Assembly (NCBI GenBank): GCA_950022295.1
Contig: OX465595.1
Location: forward strand, 435,358,270-435,422,269
Length of the DNA: 64,000 nucleotides
From: Bromus sterilis
Lineage: Eukaryota; Streptophyta; Magnoliopsida; Poales; Poaceae
Direction: 5' to 3'
The position numbers and the translations under genes are program-made. A model generated the notes under the pieces. That model was not told the DNA's origin. It was given only the letters and a program-made list of their open reading frames with translations, and did no database searches. Below, piece by piece: positions 44,215-56,133 of this stretch (position 1 is its first letter; the number at the start of each line of letters is the position of its first letter).

Positions 44215-44232
44215 TCCCCGGCAACGGCGCCA
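44215..44232 (-). promoter_or_regulatory. tRNA-Asp-type primer-binding site
   Basis: TGGCGCCGTTGCCGGGGA on the minus strand matches the complement of the plant tRNA-Asp 3' end exactly over its length. It is the best preserved of the three such sites in the window. Confidence 0.85.
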
Positions 44233-44242
44233 GAAAAACTCT

Positions 44243-44903
44243 TGCTTGACGGCTTCTCGCCCGCTTCGTTGGTTACCCCAAGTGGAGGGTTGAGATGTAG
44301 TGCAGGAGCAGTTTTCCCTCGGTCAAGATACCAAGGTTTGTCTCCAGCAGGACTCCAGAGATGATAAGTAGGTGTCAGCGGCGCAACTGACGCGGACCTG
44401 CACACAGACACAGATAACTTTGTTCCCAACGAAGTTCAGAGAGGTTGTCAATCTCTCCGGTCTTGTTGTTTACAAAGGATAAAACGCAAGGGATAATAAT
44501 AGCAACTTGAAAGTAAATGCAGAAAAGTAAATATAGCGTGGAAACAATGATAAGGATATGGACCGGGATACGTGATGTTCGCTAGTGATGTCTCTCTCCC
44601 AAAAGACGATAAAATTGCTATGCGAGCTAAACAAATTACATAAGGCAATTGACAGGATTATGAACGCACCGCAATGCTAACTATGCTACAAAAGAAAGGA
44701 AGAGGTTCAAAAGCACAGGCAGTACGCCAAGGTAAGTAGACCGAAATCCATCTGCATCTACTACTAATCATCCATCTTGAGATATCTATCCAGAACATCT
44801 CGCTGGTATTAAGTTGCGAGCCCCACCCAAAGTGTAAACCCAAAGCAACAGACAAATGCATTAAAAAGAACTCTGCGTAAAGTAAACAATCCTTGTATCC
44901 GCG
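44243..44903 (-). repeat. Partial 5' LTR of second Sabrina-like element
   Basis: 661 bp corresponding to 38850-39510; cut at 44903 by the Tat-type element. Confidence 0.85.
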
Positions 44904-45916
44904 TGTCGGGGGATTGGTACCCGGGTAGGCTCACCCAAGCGGAAGCAACCTTTCAAGACAAGGATGGACCGATTGGGCTGCAGCTTGGCCGAGCTGGGCA
45001 GGCGTACGGCCGATTGCTCCAAGGCAATCAGCCATACCGAATGCCAGCAGTCGGCCCAGGCGCAACCGGTCCACCATTTTCATCGCCAAGACAATTATCC
45101 GATTGGCCCGCAGCTGGGCCGAGGTGGGTATTAGCATAGCCAATTGCCCAGGGCAATCGACCTTGCCCGGAACCACCAGTCGGCCCAGGCGCAATCGGTA
45201 CAGTCTACCACCTCTGGAGAAGTTGACCCCGAGACCAGTCGGAGATCCAAGTACGGGGTCATAAATGTGCAATCCCGAGAGATCGGGGTGGCAGAGAGCC
45301 AAGTCACATCGAAGATCTGGCAGAGATACGGCGTCGACCTCTCCGCCGATTCCGCGGACAGGACGACAAGACCGCACCTCCTAGCGTCACTGTTCATCAT
45401 CATGACCTACAAGTCTACAGCACGGGCCGCCGCTCGTAGGGTCCGGATCAGCCGGAGAAGAGCAGTCGGTGGGACCCAGCCGATTAGAGGATGACGGCCG
45501 GGCCCAATTGGCAGTGAAGTTACCGATTTACCCCGGGCTCATGCTATAAGAGCCCGGGGTACCCCTCCGACGTGGGTGACAATCCACTCATTTAGCACCA
45601 TTACTCCCATCTTCCTCAGCTCATTCACTGCTAGTAGTTACTTCTTAGGGAAGTAGGAGAGAGCCTTGCCCACGGCGGCGCTCACCTTCCCCTGAGAAGA
45701 TAGAGAAGCAGTTATATTAGTCCAGTTCATTGATATAGAAGAGACAAGCATGAGTAGGGGTGTTATCTCTCCGGAGAGCCCCGAACCTGGGTACATCGTG
45801 GTGTCCTTCACCGTGTTTGTGCCCAACCCGATTCCGGCACCATCGACATCTTCTTCCTCGAGTCTTCCCCTCACTTTAGCCATCCCCATGGCATCTGCCG
45901 TCACATATCGACGACA
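44904..45916 (+). repeat. 5' LTR of Tat element (1013 bp)
   Basis: Begins TGTCGGGGGATTGGTACCCG and ends ACGACA before the primer site. A TATA-like TATAAGAG at 45545 sits in the right place for U3. An open frame from 45750 crosses the LTR end and runs into gag. Confidence 0.75.
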
Positions 45917-45936
45917 GTTGGCGCCCACCGTGGGGC
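45917..45936 (+). promoter_or_regulatory. Primer-binding site of Tat element
   Basis: GTTGGCGCCCACCGTGGGGC directly follows the LTR. This sequence is common next to the LTR of grass Tat-type Gypsy elements. The priming tRNA was not identified. Confidence 0.7.
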
Positions 45937-46250
45937 AGACCGAGGCGTCGACTGGAGTAAAGATCCGGACGAGATTTTCCTCTGCATCAGGCGGTAGCCA
46001 CGCCTCTGGCCTGATTCTTAGGCGTGGGGCAATTGACTACGTGGTGGACTACTCGGCGCGGTACGGGGCTGGTGCGCCCCTGCCGCCCGGTGTGTCGCTA
46101 CAGGTCGGCAGTCATCGCCTCTTCATCAGCAATTTCCCCGAGGCGTATCCAATTGAGATCCGTGTCTTCTCGTGCGTCACGGATCCGCTCTCGACCAGGG
46201 GCTCCAGCGCAGCACTTGGCAGAGAGGACGGCCGAGTGCACGCTGCTGTC

Positions 46251-47600
46251 ATGATGGCGGGGGCGTCGTCGTCAAGCAATCGCGGTGCAGCAAGAAGAGC
46301 CAAGGAGGCAGCGGAGGCCGCAGAGAAAGTCGGCACCAGTGCGTTGCGGGATGTGTTGTACACACCCGTGAACAGGAATGGTGATCCCGATCAAGTGCAC
46401 ACCGAGCTGGAAACGGCAAGGCTTGCTCTGGCTCGCAGGGCCAAACAGGTGCTAGCAGAAGAGCGCAGGCTGGGAGCCATCACCAGAGAGTACAATGCGG
46501 CGCATGCGGGACCGCGCCGGCCGATTGAGCCCGCGGTCCTGATAGATTTGAGAAGCCGAGGAAGGGCAGTCAATCAGCAGCTGTCGGGGGCCGAGCAGCC
46601 GGAGCGGCCAAGGAGGCCAGTGCAACCGGAACAACCGGCGCAATCGGCATTCATCCAGAGGCCGACATACAGCACACCGGACAAAAACCTGAGAGCAGCT
46701 GAGCAGATAGCACTCGAGCTAGAAGACCCTGAGGGAGATGAGCGGCGAGAGCAATCGCGCCGAATGCGCGAGCTGCTGGCAGCCGCAAAGGAGCAAAGGC
46801 TCGTGGCAATGGAGAATCAGAATGCGGGACCTGGGGTATCAAGGGGAACTGTGAGGCCGATTCCGGAAGCTAGCCAGCGACCGAATGCATCGCGCCAGAA
46901 CATGCATCAACCGGCCCCGTCTCGGCATGAAAGCAGGGTCAGGAGCAATCGGCCACCTCCAGTAGCAAGCAGAAGAATCGAAGAGCCAGCTGTTAACAGC
47001 AGGCGCAACGACATGCCTCAGCAGTCGGCACCAAGACCAGCAATCAGTGCACGGCTTGGCCCTCGCCAGATCGGGCAGAACGATGCAAGGCATCGCATTG
47101 AGCTCCTGGAGAAGGAGGCTCAAGAGGATGAAGAAGGAGAGGCTGGCCCGTCGTGTTTCGGTCATCGTATTCCGACCGAGAGGTTTCCCAAAGGCTTCAC
47201 GTTGCCGAGAGACACGCCCAAGTACAATGGTTCTGTGAAGCCAGAAGATTGGTTGTCCGACTACCTGACCGCAGTTCGCATTGCAGGAGGCAATCGGCGT
47301 GCGGCAGTTCGTTATGCACCTCTGATGCTGCAGGGATCGGCTCGGGCATGGTTAAGCATCTTGCCCAAGGACAGTGTAAACTGCTGGGAAGATTTCACGA
47401 GTGCATTTATCCATAACTTCACGAGCACATATGAGCGGCCCAACCTCCCGAGGCAGTTGGCTCTTTGTGTGCAGGGCAAGGACGAACCCCTCCGAGATTA
47501 TCTATCTCGGTGGATCAAGCTAAAGAACTCATATGAAGGAGTCCATGAGATCCAGGCATTCAGTACTTCACAGATGGATGCCTGGCCGATTCAATGCTGA
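46251..47600 (+). pseudogene. Tat gag, main part (frame broken at ~47565)
   Basis: Open from at least 45750, with MMAGASSSSNRGAARRAK at 46251 the likeliest start after the primer site. The N-terminal part is alanine- and charge-rich. A long proline/arginine/glutamine linker follows, then the retrotransposon gag core: GFTLPRDTPKYNGSVKPEDW, YAPLMLQGSARAWLSILP, WEDFTSAFIHNF and YLSRWIKLKNSYEGV (about 47190-47550). A small insertion near 47562-47570 shifts the frame, and the frame ends at 47600. Confidence 0.75.
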
Positions 47601-48148
47601 AGCACAAGTTGCTCCACAAGGATTTCACATAGCTCGCCGAGCTCATGAAGGTGGCCAATGCGTTTGCTATGTCCGATTCTGCGATGCGCCCTATCCAGCT
47701 CGGAGTTGGAGGTGTAATCCAGTCACCAGGGGCTCCGCACTCGGACGCAGCGAACCAAGGCCTCAGTCGGAAGGAAAGGAGAGAGAACAATCGCAACAAC
47801 AACAACAACAACAACCAGCAGAACAATGACAAGCGCAAGGATGAGCAACCCGATACTCAGTATGGCAGTCGGCAGGTGGCCGCGGTCCAGAACGAAGAAG
47901 ATCCAGCGGCTGCAGGAGGCAGTCGGAAGATGAGACCAAATGTAAGGCCCCCGGGGAAGATGAAGCCCAAGTACACATTTGATGATATGTTGGATGCACC
48001 GTGCAAGTTGCACAGCACACCTGGCAGGCCGTCTGCGCACACCACTCGGCAGTGTGATTTCGTGAGAAGGATTGCGAAGGGAGAAGCTTTACCTCCTCCA
48101 CCCCCACCACCACCCCAGAACAGAGGACCACCTCAGCAGCAAAACTAG
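47570..48148 (+). pseudogene. Tat gag C-terminal part with zinc-binding motif
   Basis: Continues gag in another frame, with a stop near 47630. From 47645 it is open: an Asn/Gln-rich stretch (about 47790-47825), then CKLHSTPGRPSAHTTRQCDF (about 48001-48060). The latter is a Cys/His module of the kind found in Tat gag in place of a classic knuckle. A proline run and a stop at 48148 follow. Confidence 0.65.
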
Positions 48149-48159
48149 TTCCCGCGGCA

Positions 48160-49011
48160 AGATGTCGCCTACATGATTTTCACCAGTGAGTCCACGGACA
48201 AGGGCAGTCGGAGAGCCCGAGCTCAGGAAGTCAACGCCACTATGCCGCCGATTCTTTAGTTTATGCTTTGGTCCGAGTGTCCTATATCCTGGGACAGAGC
48301 AGATCATCCCACCATCTTGCCGAATCCGGGCAACTATCCGCTTGTGGTTGATGCTCTGTTCGCAGGACCAAGGTTCTCATGCAAGTTCTCCCGAGTGCTC
48401 GTCGATGGAGGAAGTACAATCAACATTCTGTACAGGGACACATTGATCAAGCTAGGGCTCACAAAGAAGGACCTGGAGCGCAGTCGATGGAGGAAGTACA
48501 ATCAACGACTTTCCACGGGATTGTCCCTGGGTTGTCTTGCACCCCCATGGGTCGCATTCGGCTGGATGTTATATTTGGCACAGAGGAAAACTTCAGGAGG
48601 GAGCCGATTTGGTTCGAAGTCGCCGACCTCAGCAGTCCTTATCATGCTCTGTTGGGACTACCTGCATTTGCCAAGTTCATGTTCAACGCACAGCAGACGT
48701 ACCTCAAGATGAAGATCCCAGGGCCAAACGGCGTCATCACCGTCACCGGGGACTTCAGGAAGTCCCTCGAGTGCACGTCGGCGGGCAGCAGTTTGGCTGA
48801 CTCTCAGGTGGTTGAGACAGAGAAGCGTCAGCTCAGCAAGGTGATTGCAATGGCGCAGGCACAGAGCAAAAATCCACTGCCAGTCGGCTCAGCCAAGAGA
48901 GCAGATGAGGAGTCGGCCTTTCAGTCGGCCAAGGACAGCAAGAAGATCGCTCTAGATCCCTCTGACTCAACCAAGTTCGTTGTAGTCGGAGCTGGACTTA
49001 GCGATAAATAG
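48160..49011 (+). pseudogene. Tat protease region, frameshifted by a templated duplication
   Basis: A stop lies at 48257. From 48263 the frame gives PILPNPGNYPLVVDALFAGP and the retropepsin active-site segment VLVDGGSTINILY (about 48397-48435). A second copy of 24 bases of that segment (48401-48424) occurs at 48482-48505 and changes frame. The remainder (TTFHGIVPGL..., YHALLGLPAFAKFMFNAQQ) is in the other frame to 49011. Retropepsin cleaves the polyprotein; this copy cannot. Confidence 0.75.
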
Positions 49012-49417
49012 GAAAGCGAGCTCGTCGAGTTTCTCCGTGAGAACCGGGACATCTTCGCATGGTCTCCACAAGACATGCCTGGTGTGCCGAGAGAACTCAC
49101 CGAGCACAAGCTGCACATTCGGTCAGGCTCGAAGCCGGTCAAGCAACCCCTGAGACATTTTTCTGAAGACAAGAGAAGGGCAATCGGCGAAGAGATTGCG
49201 AAGCTGCAAGCTGCAGGTTTCATTATGGAAGTGTTTTACCCCGAGTGGCTGGCGAACCCAGTCCTCGTCATGAAGAAGAACAAGACCTGGCGCATGTGTA
49301 TGATTACACGTGCTTGAACAAGGCATGACCGAAGGACCCGTTGGCTCTGCCCCGTATTGATCAAGTGATTGATTCTACGGCCGGCTGCGAGCTTTTGTCT
49401 TTTTTGGATGCTACAGC
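49012..49417 (+). pseudogene. Tat reverse transcriptase, N-terminal part
   Basis: Encodes ENRDIFAWSPQDMPGVPREL, then HFSEDKRRAIGEEIAKLQAAG and YPEWLANPVLVMKKNKTWRM. A frameshift at about 49302 follows, then LPRIDQVIDSTAGCELLSFLDA up to the Copia insertion at 49417. It is the fingers/palm start of a Gypsy RT. Confidence 0.8.
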
Positions 49418-51111
49418 TGAAGGGAATATGCCCGAGAGGCAATAATAAAGTGGTTATTATCTTATTCCATGTTTATGATAAATGTTTATTTTTATGCTAT
49501 AATTGTGTTAACCAGAAACGTCAATACATGTGTGTTTAATAAACAAAGAAAAGGTTCCTAGTAATGTCTCTCTTTATACTAGCTTGTTGATTAACGGATG
49601 ATCAAGGTTTCCTGATCATTGACATTGGATGTCGTTAATAACAAGGTCATATCATTAGAGAATGATGTGATGAACATACACCCACAGTAGTTATAGCAAT
49701 ATGATCATGTCATCAAGTTTCTATTGCTGTATCAAACTTTCACGAAGTAACCCTAATCCTTAGACCATGAGATCACGTCAATCACTGACACCGGAAGAGT
49801 ACTTTGATTCCATCAAACGTCACACCGTCACAGGGTGATTATAAAGGTGTCGTTGGGTACTTGGAAAGTGTTAGTTGAGGCTCGTGGATCAAGAGTGGGA
49901 TTTGTCCATCTAGATGACGGAGAGATATACTCTGGGCCCTCTCGGTGATATCACATTGACATCGCTTTCAAGCACGTGACTGGCTCACGAGGATGTTATA
50001 TCACGGAACGAGTAAAGAGTACTTGTCGGTAACGAGATCGAACTAGGTATGGATGATACCAAATGATCGGATCTCGGACAAGTAAAATATCGCGAGGCAA
50101 AAGGAATTGGTTACGGAGTTTTGGTTAACACGATCACTAGTTCATCGTTGAGTAAGTGGGAGTCATCATGGATCTCCAGATCCCTCTGATGATTATTGAT
50201 CGGAGAAGAGTCTCTGTCATGTCCATTTTATTCACGAACCGTAGGGTGACACACTTAAGGATTCGTTGACGCGTTTGAGTGGATACGGAACGCCGGAGAA
50301 TATACTGGACAGCACATGGACTGTTTTGATAAAACTGCTGGAATAGTTTCGATATATCAAAATAGTGCAAGGGGATAATTGTTAATGTGTTCATTGAATG
50401 AAGTGTTCATCAATGAAGTACTCATTAAATGAAGTGTTCATTAATTTGAGTGACATTAAACAAGATAATTAAAAGTGTTTTAATGTGATAAACTCTTGGA
50501 ATTTTGAGTGGAGAATTATGGAAGTTATGGGAATAATGTGTGACCCTTTGTTTTTGTGAGTGGAGAGTCCACCCACATGATGAGGGGAGAGGTGGGGGCA
50601 CCTCTTGGGGCGTGCTACCCCTTGGGGGCTGCCTCCCCCTCCTATATATAGATGGGTGGAGACCCCTCTACACACCAATTCCTCCATCTCTCATATGCCC
50701 TTTGGTTGGCATCTTCCTCCCCTTGCTAGCTGATCCAGTTTCACGAGTACGGTGCTTAGGCGAAGCCCTGCTCAAGATCTTCTCTACCACCACCACCACT
50801 ATGTTGTAGTGCTGCTGGAGTTCCCGAGGATCCACTACTTCCGCTGCCCAACTGGAGCAAGGGGCGGAGGTCGTCGCTGATCCGTACGTGTGACCGATTA
50901 TGGAGGCGCTGCCCGTTTGTGGCGCCCATCTTCATCACGACCTTGAGGTCGGCAAGTGATCGACTACATCACCCACGAGAATCGTTCTCGTTAAAGCTTT
51001 TTGGTCTTCGAGGGTGAGTCCTTCTCAAACCGTTACAAGTTATCTCCTAGATGTGATCTTGGCAGTTGCAATCGTAGGAAAAATTTTGTTTTCTATGCAA
51101 CTAACCCTTCA
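49418..51111 (+). repeat. 5' LTR of Copia element
   Basis: TGAAGGGAATATGCCC...CCCTTCA, 1694 bp, with a TATA box (TATATATAG about 50644) upstream of the leader. Short frames at 50137-50938 recur at the same offsets in the 3' LTR and are not genes. Confidence 0.95.
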
Positions 51112-51127
51112 GTGGTATTAGAGCCTC
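51112..51127 (+). promoter_or_regulatory. Primer-binding site (initiator tRNA-Met type)
   Basis: TGGTATTAGAGCCTCG after the LTR; the Copia consensus is TGGTATCAGAGC. Confidence 0.8.
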
Positions 51128-54100
51128 GTTTATGCGTAGATGCTTTGTACGGTTAGAACACATAGAGATGTGGGCGTTGATCCTCTAGTTGTTACCCTCT
51201 TTTGTGTACTTGTTCATATTGCGGCAATGTTGGATTGAAGCGGCCCTAAGCGCAGATTGCGTGTCACGCTTGACATACGGCTTGTACCGTATAAAGTGGC
51301 TTTGGGGGTGTCTGTTTCTCTAACATTAGTGATATGACATTTGCAACGGAGGGCCCTGGAAAGGGATGAAAAGAAACAACTAGCGAATCAACGTTGTGGT
51401 TCTTGTCCGTAGGTAAGATCGGTTCTTTCCTAGGAAGCCCAAAACCACGTAAAATTTGCAAAGATAATTTAGAAGCGTCTAACTTGTTTTTGCAGGGCAT
51501 GTGATGTGATATGGTCATTGTTACAAAATTGTTGTATGAAATGAGATTTATTGTAAACAACCGGCAGGAGCCATATGGTTGTGGTTTTTCCTTTTTAAGG
51601 CCTGCGTGCTGTATATATATCCATGAGATATATTGTAATGGAGAAGGACGACCATGGTGGTGGCGCCATGGACCTTGGTGCCGCGCCGGTGGCATGATGG
51701 AGATCATACCAAGACGCACAAAGATGGAGATCTATTGCGAGAAGGACCATATCATATCACATTATCCATGCATGTGATGTTTATCCTTTTATGCATCTTA
51801 TTTTGCTTAGTTACGATCATGATCGCTGCGGTAGCATTATAAGATGATCCCTCTCACTTAATATCAAGATAATTATATGTTCTTCCTTAGTATGCACCGT
51901 TAAGAAAGTTCGTCGTTTCGAGACACCACGTGATGATCGGGTGTGATAGACTCTACGTTCGCATACAACGGGTGTTTTCAAGCCTAGCATGTACAGACAT
52001 GGCCTTGAAACACATGCAAATACTAAGGTTCTACTTGGCGAGCCTAGCATGTACAGACATGGCCTCGGAACATGGACCGAAAGGTTAAGCACGAGTCATA
52101 TGGATGATATGATGAACCATATTGAGATGCTCGCCATTGCAGCTACACTGCCTCACGTGATGATCGGTCGTGGTGTAGTGAATTTGGTTCGTGTAATCAC
52201 CAAAGACGACTCGAGGGATGTTGTTTTTGAGTGGGAGTTAGATGAACTCATTTTATCATGAACTAAATCAAAGTGAATTTGCATAGTTCGTTGTAGTCAT
52301 TGGCATTTGTTTACTACCTTTGCGCTTAGCTATAATTGAGATAATAGAACTATAGAATTCTGGATATTTAACTTTACGGACTGGTACCGTATTGTTTGAG
52401 TGTCAATCTAAAGTTTAAAGTCTTATTGCAAACTTTAGCAAACCTTGCCTTCTCCATGAAGTTTAATAATGTGTATTAAATCGAGAGTAACAATTCCAGT
52501 GTTAGTGTCTAAGTATCACACTTGCCTCCATGATCCTTGATATTCAAATGTTGTTTGTTATTATCAAGGTTATCTAGGAGCTGAAATGATTGTTTCAGAA
52601 ACTATCATGTGTGGAAGATATAGCGATATCTGAAACAATGTTTAGTTGCAATGTGATAGAGTAAAATTTAGTGAGAAACATGTTCTCATATTGTATGAGA
52701 ATTTGTGAAGGTTGGAGACACTATGTGTCCTAATCTCCCAAAAAGGTTTTGGGAACTAATATTGTACTCACAGTTTGTCCCTATGAGCTATGGTAGTTCT
52801 GTCATGAAAGTTGTCATGATAGGATGAATGGAAGATGTAGGTAAAATGTTTACTACACTATAAGATTACTAAAGAATGGAATTTGGAAGAACACCAAACA
52901 TTTGATGACGGTGATCTACATCAAAGTGAGAATCAAAGGGTGTTAGTATTTGACTAACACACTTTGGATTATGTGTCATATGAATGGTGCCACAAGTGAT
53001 GTTGATAAATTCTTCTAAAAAGGAAAGGAATTGCTGAAAGAGGATCTAAAAAATATTTTGGCGAAAAAGAAAAAGGAAAAGACTGGAAATGTCCAGCTCG
53101 GGTATATAGATGATATACATGTTATGGGTATATTCATTGCTTGTTAAACACCGTGATTCTTGAGTATTGGATACTGATTGGTTGGTATGAAGTGTCATAC
53201 GGAACAACGCAATACAAGAGTTGCAATGGCCTGATTAACTAGCAAATGAATATGGGATGATTCTCATCAAGAACAAAATAAAGTGTTATTGTGTTTATCG
53301 TTGGAATTAAACCTAGCCTTCAAGATTTATTTGAATAATTGTTATTCTGTTCTGGTGTTATACGAACAATATTTGTTCAAATTATCACCATATTCATAGA
53401 AGATGGATGAACTCTATTAATCTTGTTGGAGAAATCACATCCATAATAACTGATGCTAAACATGTCGCAAGACAAATGATTAGAAGATCACTTATGAGTG
53501 ACACCACCGTTTGAATCATATTGGAAAGAAACACATGAAGAAACTCCATGATGGTGGATTTTTGGAGTCTTTTGATTTTGAATCAACTGACGCTTGTAAG
53601 AATTTCCTAGAAATAATTGAAACTCCGTTCATAGGCAAAGAAGGACGAACGACTAACTTATTGGACATTATACATGTTGATGTGTATAGTTCATTATGTG
53701 TAGCCGTGTGTGGTGGGTCTTATAACTTCATATACTTTAACCGAGGATTTGAGTGAATATATGTGTATATTTACTTGATAAGGAAGAAGTATGAAATGTT
53801 TGAAAATGTTCAAATAAATTTCAAGATGAAGTGAAAATCATTGTAACGAGAAAATAAGAGTTTATGATTGGATCATAAAAGAAGATTTTTGAGTTAAAAG
53901 TTTAGCAAATGCCTGAGAGTTTAGGAATCGTTCCAAAACTTGCATTTCCCGAAACACCATAGGAGTATGGAGTGTTCGAGAGATGTAATCAAACCTTGTT
54001 TGACATGGTAAGGATCAAAGGTGTTATTTATAAAATTGCCATTATATTTTGAGGATTAAGCTTTAGAGACTACCGCTTTTCACTGAAAAGAGCGCCATCG

Positions 54101-56121
54101 AGATCCGTTGAAATGACACCATATAAGTTATGGAATGGGATAAAACCCAATTTGTCTTTTCTTAAATTTTGGTATGCAAGGCATATGTAAAATGTTTACA
54201 ACCAAAGTCGGATAAAGTACGTCTTTGTAGGTTATCCCAAAGTAACCGTTGGGTATTCCTCCAGAACACTAAAGACAAAAGTTTTTTTGTGGCTAAGAGC
54301 ATCAAGTTTCTTGAGAAGGAATTTTTGCGAAAAGTTAAGTGGGAGGACAGTAGAACTTCGATTAGGTTGTTGAACCTAAGCTTTATGTGCTAAGTGGCGC
54401 AGCGCTGGAAAGTGTCCCGGAAGCGGCCGCAATGCTCTTGGCTCCCGTGTCCCAAAGGTTGTGGTCACGGCGATCTAAGTTCCTATTGAACTGCGTAGTT
54501 CGGATAATCGATCAAATAGTAAGATTTGAGATTGAATCATTGTTATTTGATAATAATGGACCGACTACATGCAAAGAAGCGATGATGGGCCCTGACTCCG
54601 GCAAAATGGCTAGAAGCTATAAAATCCGTGATAGTTCCATACACGAGAAACCAAGTTTCTGAACTTGGAAGACCCTCTAGATACCGTGTTTGGATCTATA
54701 AAGAAACAGACGTGGATGTTCTCACATCTATGAAATATTCGACATATCGTTAAAATGGTTTACGATTATGTTCAAAGAGTTGGCTATGACAAGATTTGAT
54801 CTTTCATAACGATATTTAGTCTGGACGGATTATTGTAGCAACCACTACATATGCTAGTTTTGGTATATGGTAGTTGAACAAACAGAACAACGTTCTTCTA
54901 ATAGAATGGTTACCTAAGACGTGTACAGGACACGGTCCAAAGGGTTCTGTTAATTCAAAGGATGCTAAAATAGCATGCAAATTTCAATGGTTGAAATAAG
55001 AATTCACGGAGTTGGAATCTTCATCATGATGAAATTGTTAAAACGTTTAGTTTCATCAGAGATGGTGAAGATGCTTGCTTTTGCAAGAAATTAAGTGGGA
55101 GCGCTGAGACATATTTCGAATACATTATGTAGAAGACATATTGTTGATTGGAAATGATGTATATTTTATTGACACGGGTGAAGTTTCATTGAAAATTTGA
55201 TTTTAATGGAAGATTTGGGCTAAACCAGTATATTGGGCTAATATGGTCTATATAGATAGATTGAGGTGCTAATATGGTTGGGCCGAAGTACATATATGAA
55301 ATATTGAATAAGTTCAATATGGAAACGACGAGAAAAGTTCTTGCCGCATGGAAAAGGTTGAAGCGAGATTCAAGTGTTTTGACACTTGATGAGTAAAATC
55401 ACATGAATGATTTGATCAATCATGTACACCATGATATGTACAATTCCAAGAATGTCCTATGCTCTAAATGTTATGAGCATATACCAGAATGAGTCATAAG
55501 ATGATCATTGGACGATAGTAAAGATATCCTTACGTGCTTTGGAAGGACTAAGAATATATATTATGTATGTTGGACAATAGTTCATTGTAAAGTGTTACAT
55601 TGATACTAGTTTTGTCGCAAGATACAATCTAAATTTATCTCAATTTTGGCGGTATGTTAAGGTGGCAAATGTAATGGAAGAAAGTTCCATGATAGATTTG
55701 GAATAGTTCCAAATGGATTTGGATGAGTTCCAAAGTTAAGACATTATAACGAATACTACAAGGAAAGGCTAAGTATATGACTGCTCTAGCAGCAGCAAAG
55801 GAGGACATTTGTGTCAAGAAGTTTGTTTGACAAACTAGGTGTAGTTCCAAGCGAGCTAATACTATGAAGATCTATTGTACGACAATAGATTCAACATGTT
55901 TTGAGCTCAAGGGACTAAGGTCTCACCGGAGGACCAAATTTATGCAATGCCATCTCATTAGTGAATGAGTGATGCGTAGAGACGCAAAGAAATGCAAATA
56001 CACACGGACCTGAAGTGTCAGATCTGGAGATTAGGTTTACCACTAGCAATGCGTATGGATAACAACTGAATGCCATAGGTGTTGGATGCGCAAGTACCAA
56101 ACTAGATTATTGACTCTAGTG
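51128..56121 (+). pseudogene. Decayed Copia gag-pol interior
   Basis: Recognisable pieces in order: gag-pre-integrase/integrase start at 53511-53756 (HIGKKHMKKLHDGGFLESFDFES, then LLDIIHVDVYSSLCVA); integrase end at 54169-54393 (CKAYVKCLQPKSDKVRLC, FVAKSIKFLEKEF); reverse transcriptase remnants around 54960-55250 (SWNLHHDEIVKTF). Each is flanked by stops and shifts, and the YVDD motif is not seen intact. None of the short frames can make an enzyme. Confidence 0.75.
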
Positions 56122-56133
56122 CAAGTGGGAGAC

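Larger units (their letters stand above)
38850..44903 (-). mobile_element. Second Sabrina-like Gypsy element, interrupted by Tat element
   Basis: Minus-strand order right to left: 5' LTR (44903-44243, cut by the next insertion), primer site (44232-44215), internal region, polypurine tract, 3' LTR (40418-38850). The interior has gag-like remnants only. It inserted into the TGAAAGG LTR at 38849/38850; the far side is beyond the window. Confidence 0.85.

Noticed and set aside
50137..50938. Several 60-90 codon frames repeated at 56853-57654
   Set aside because: They recur because the two Copia LTRs are near identical; they are not genes.
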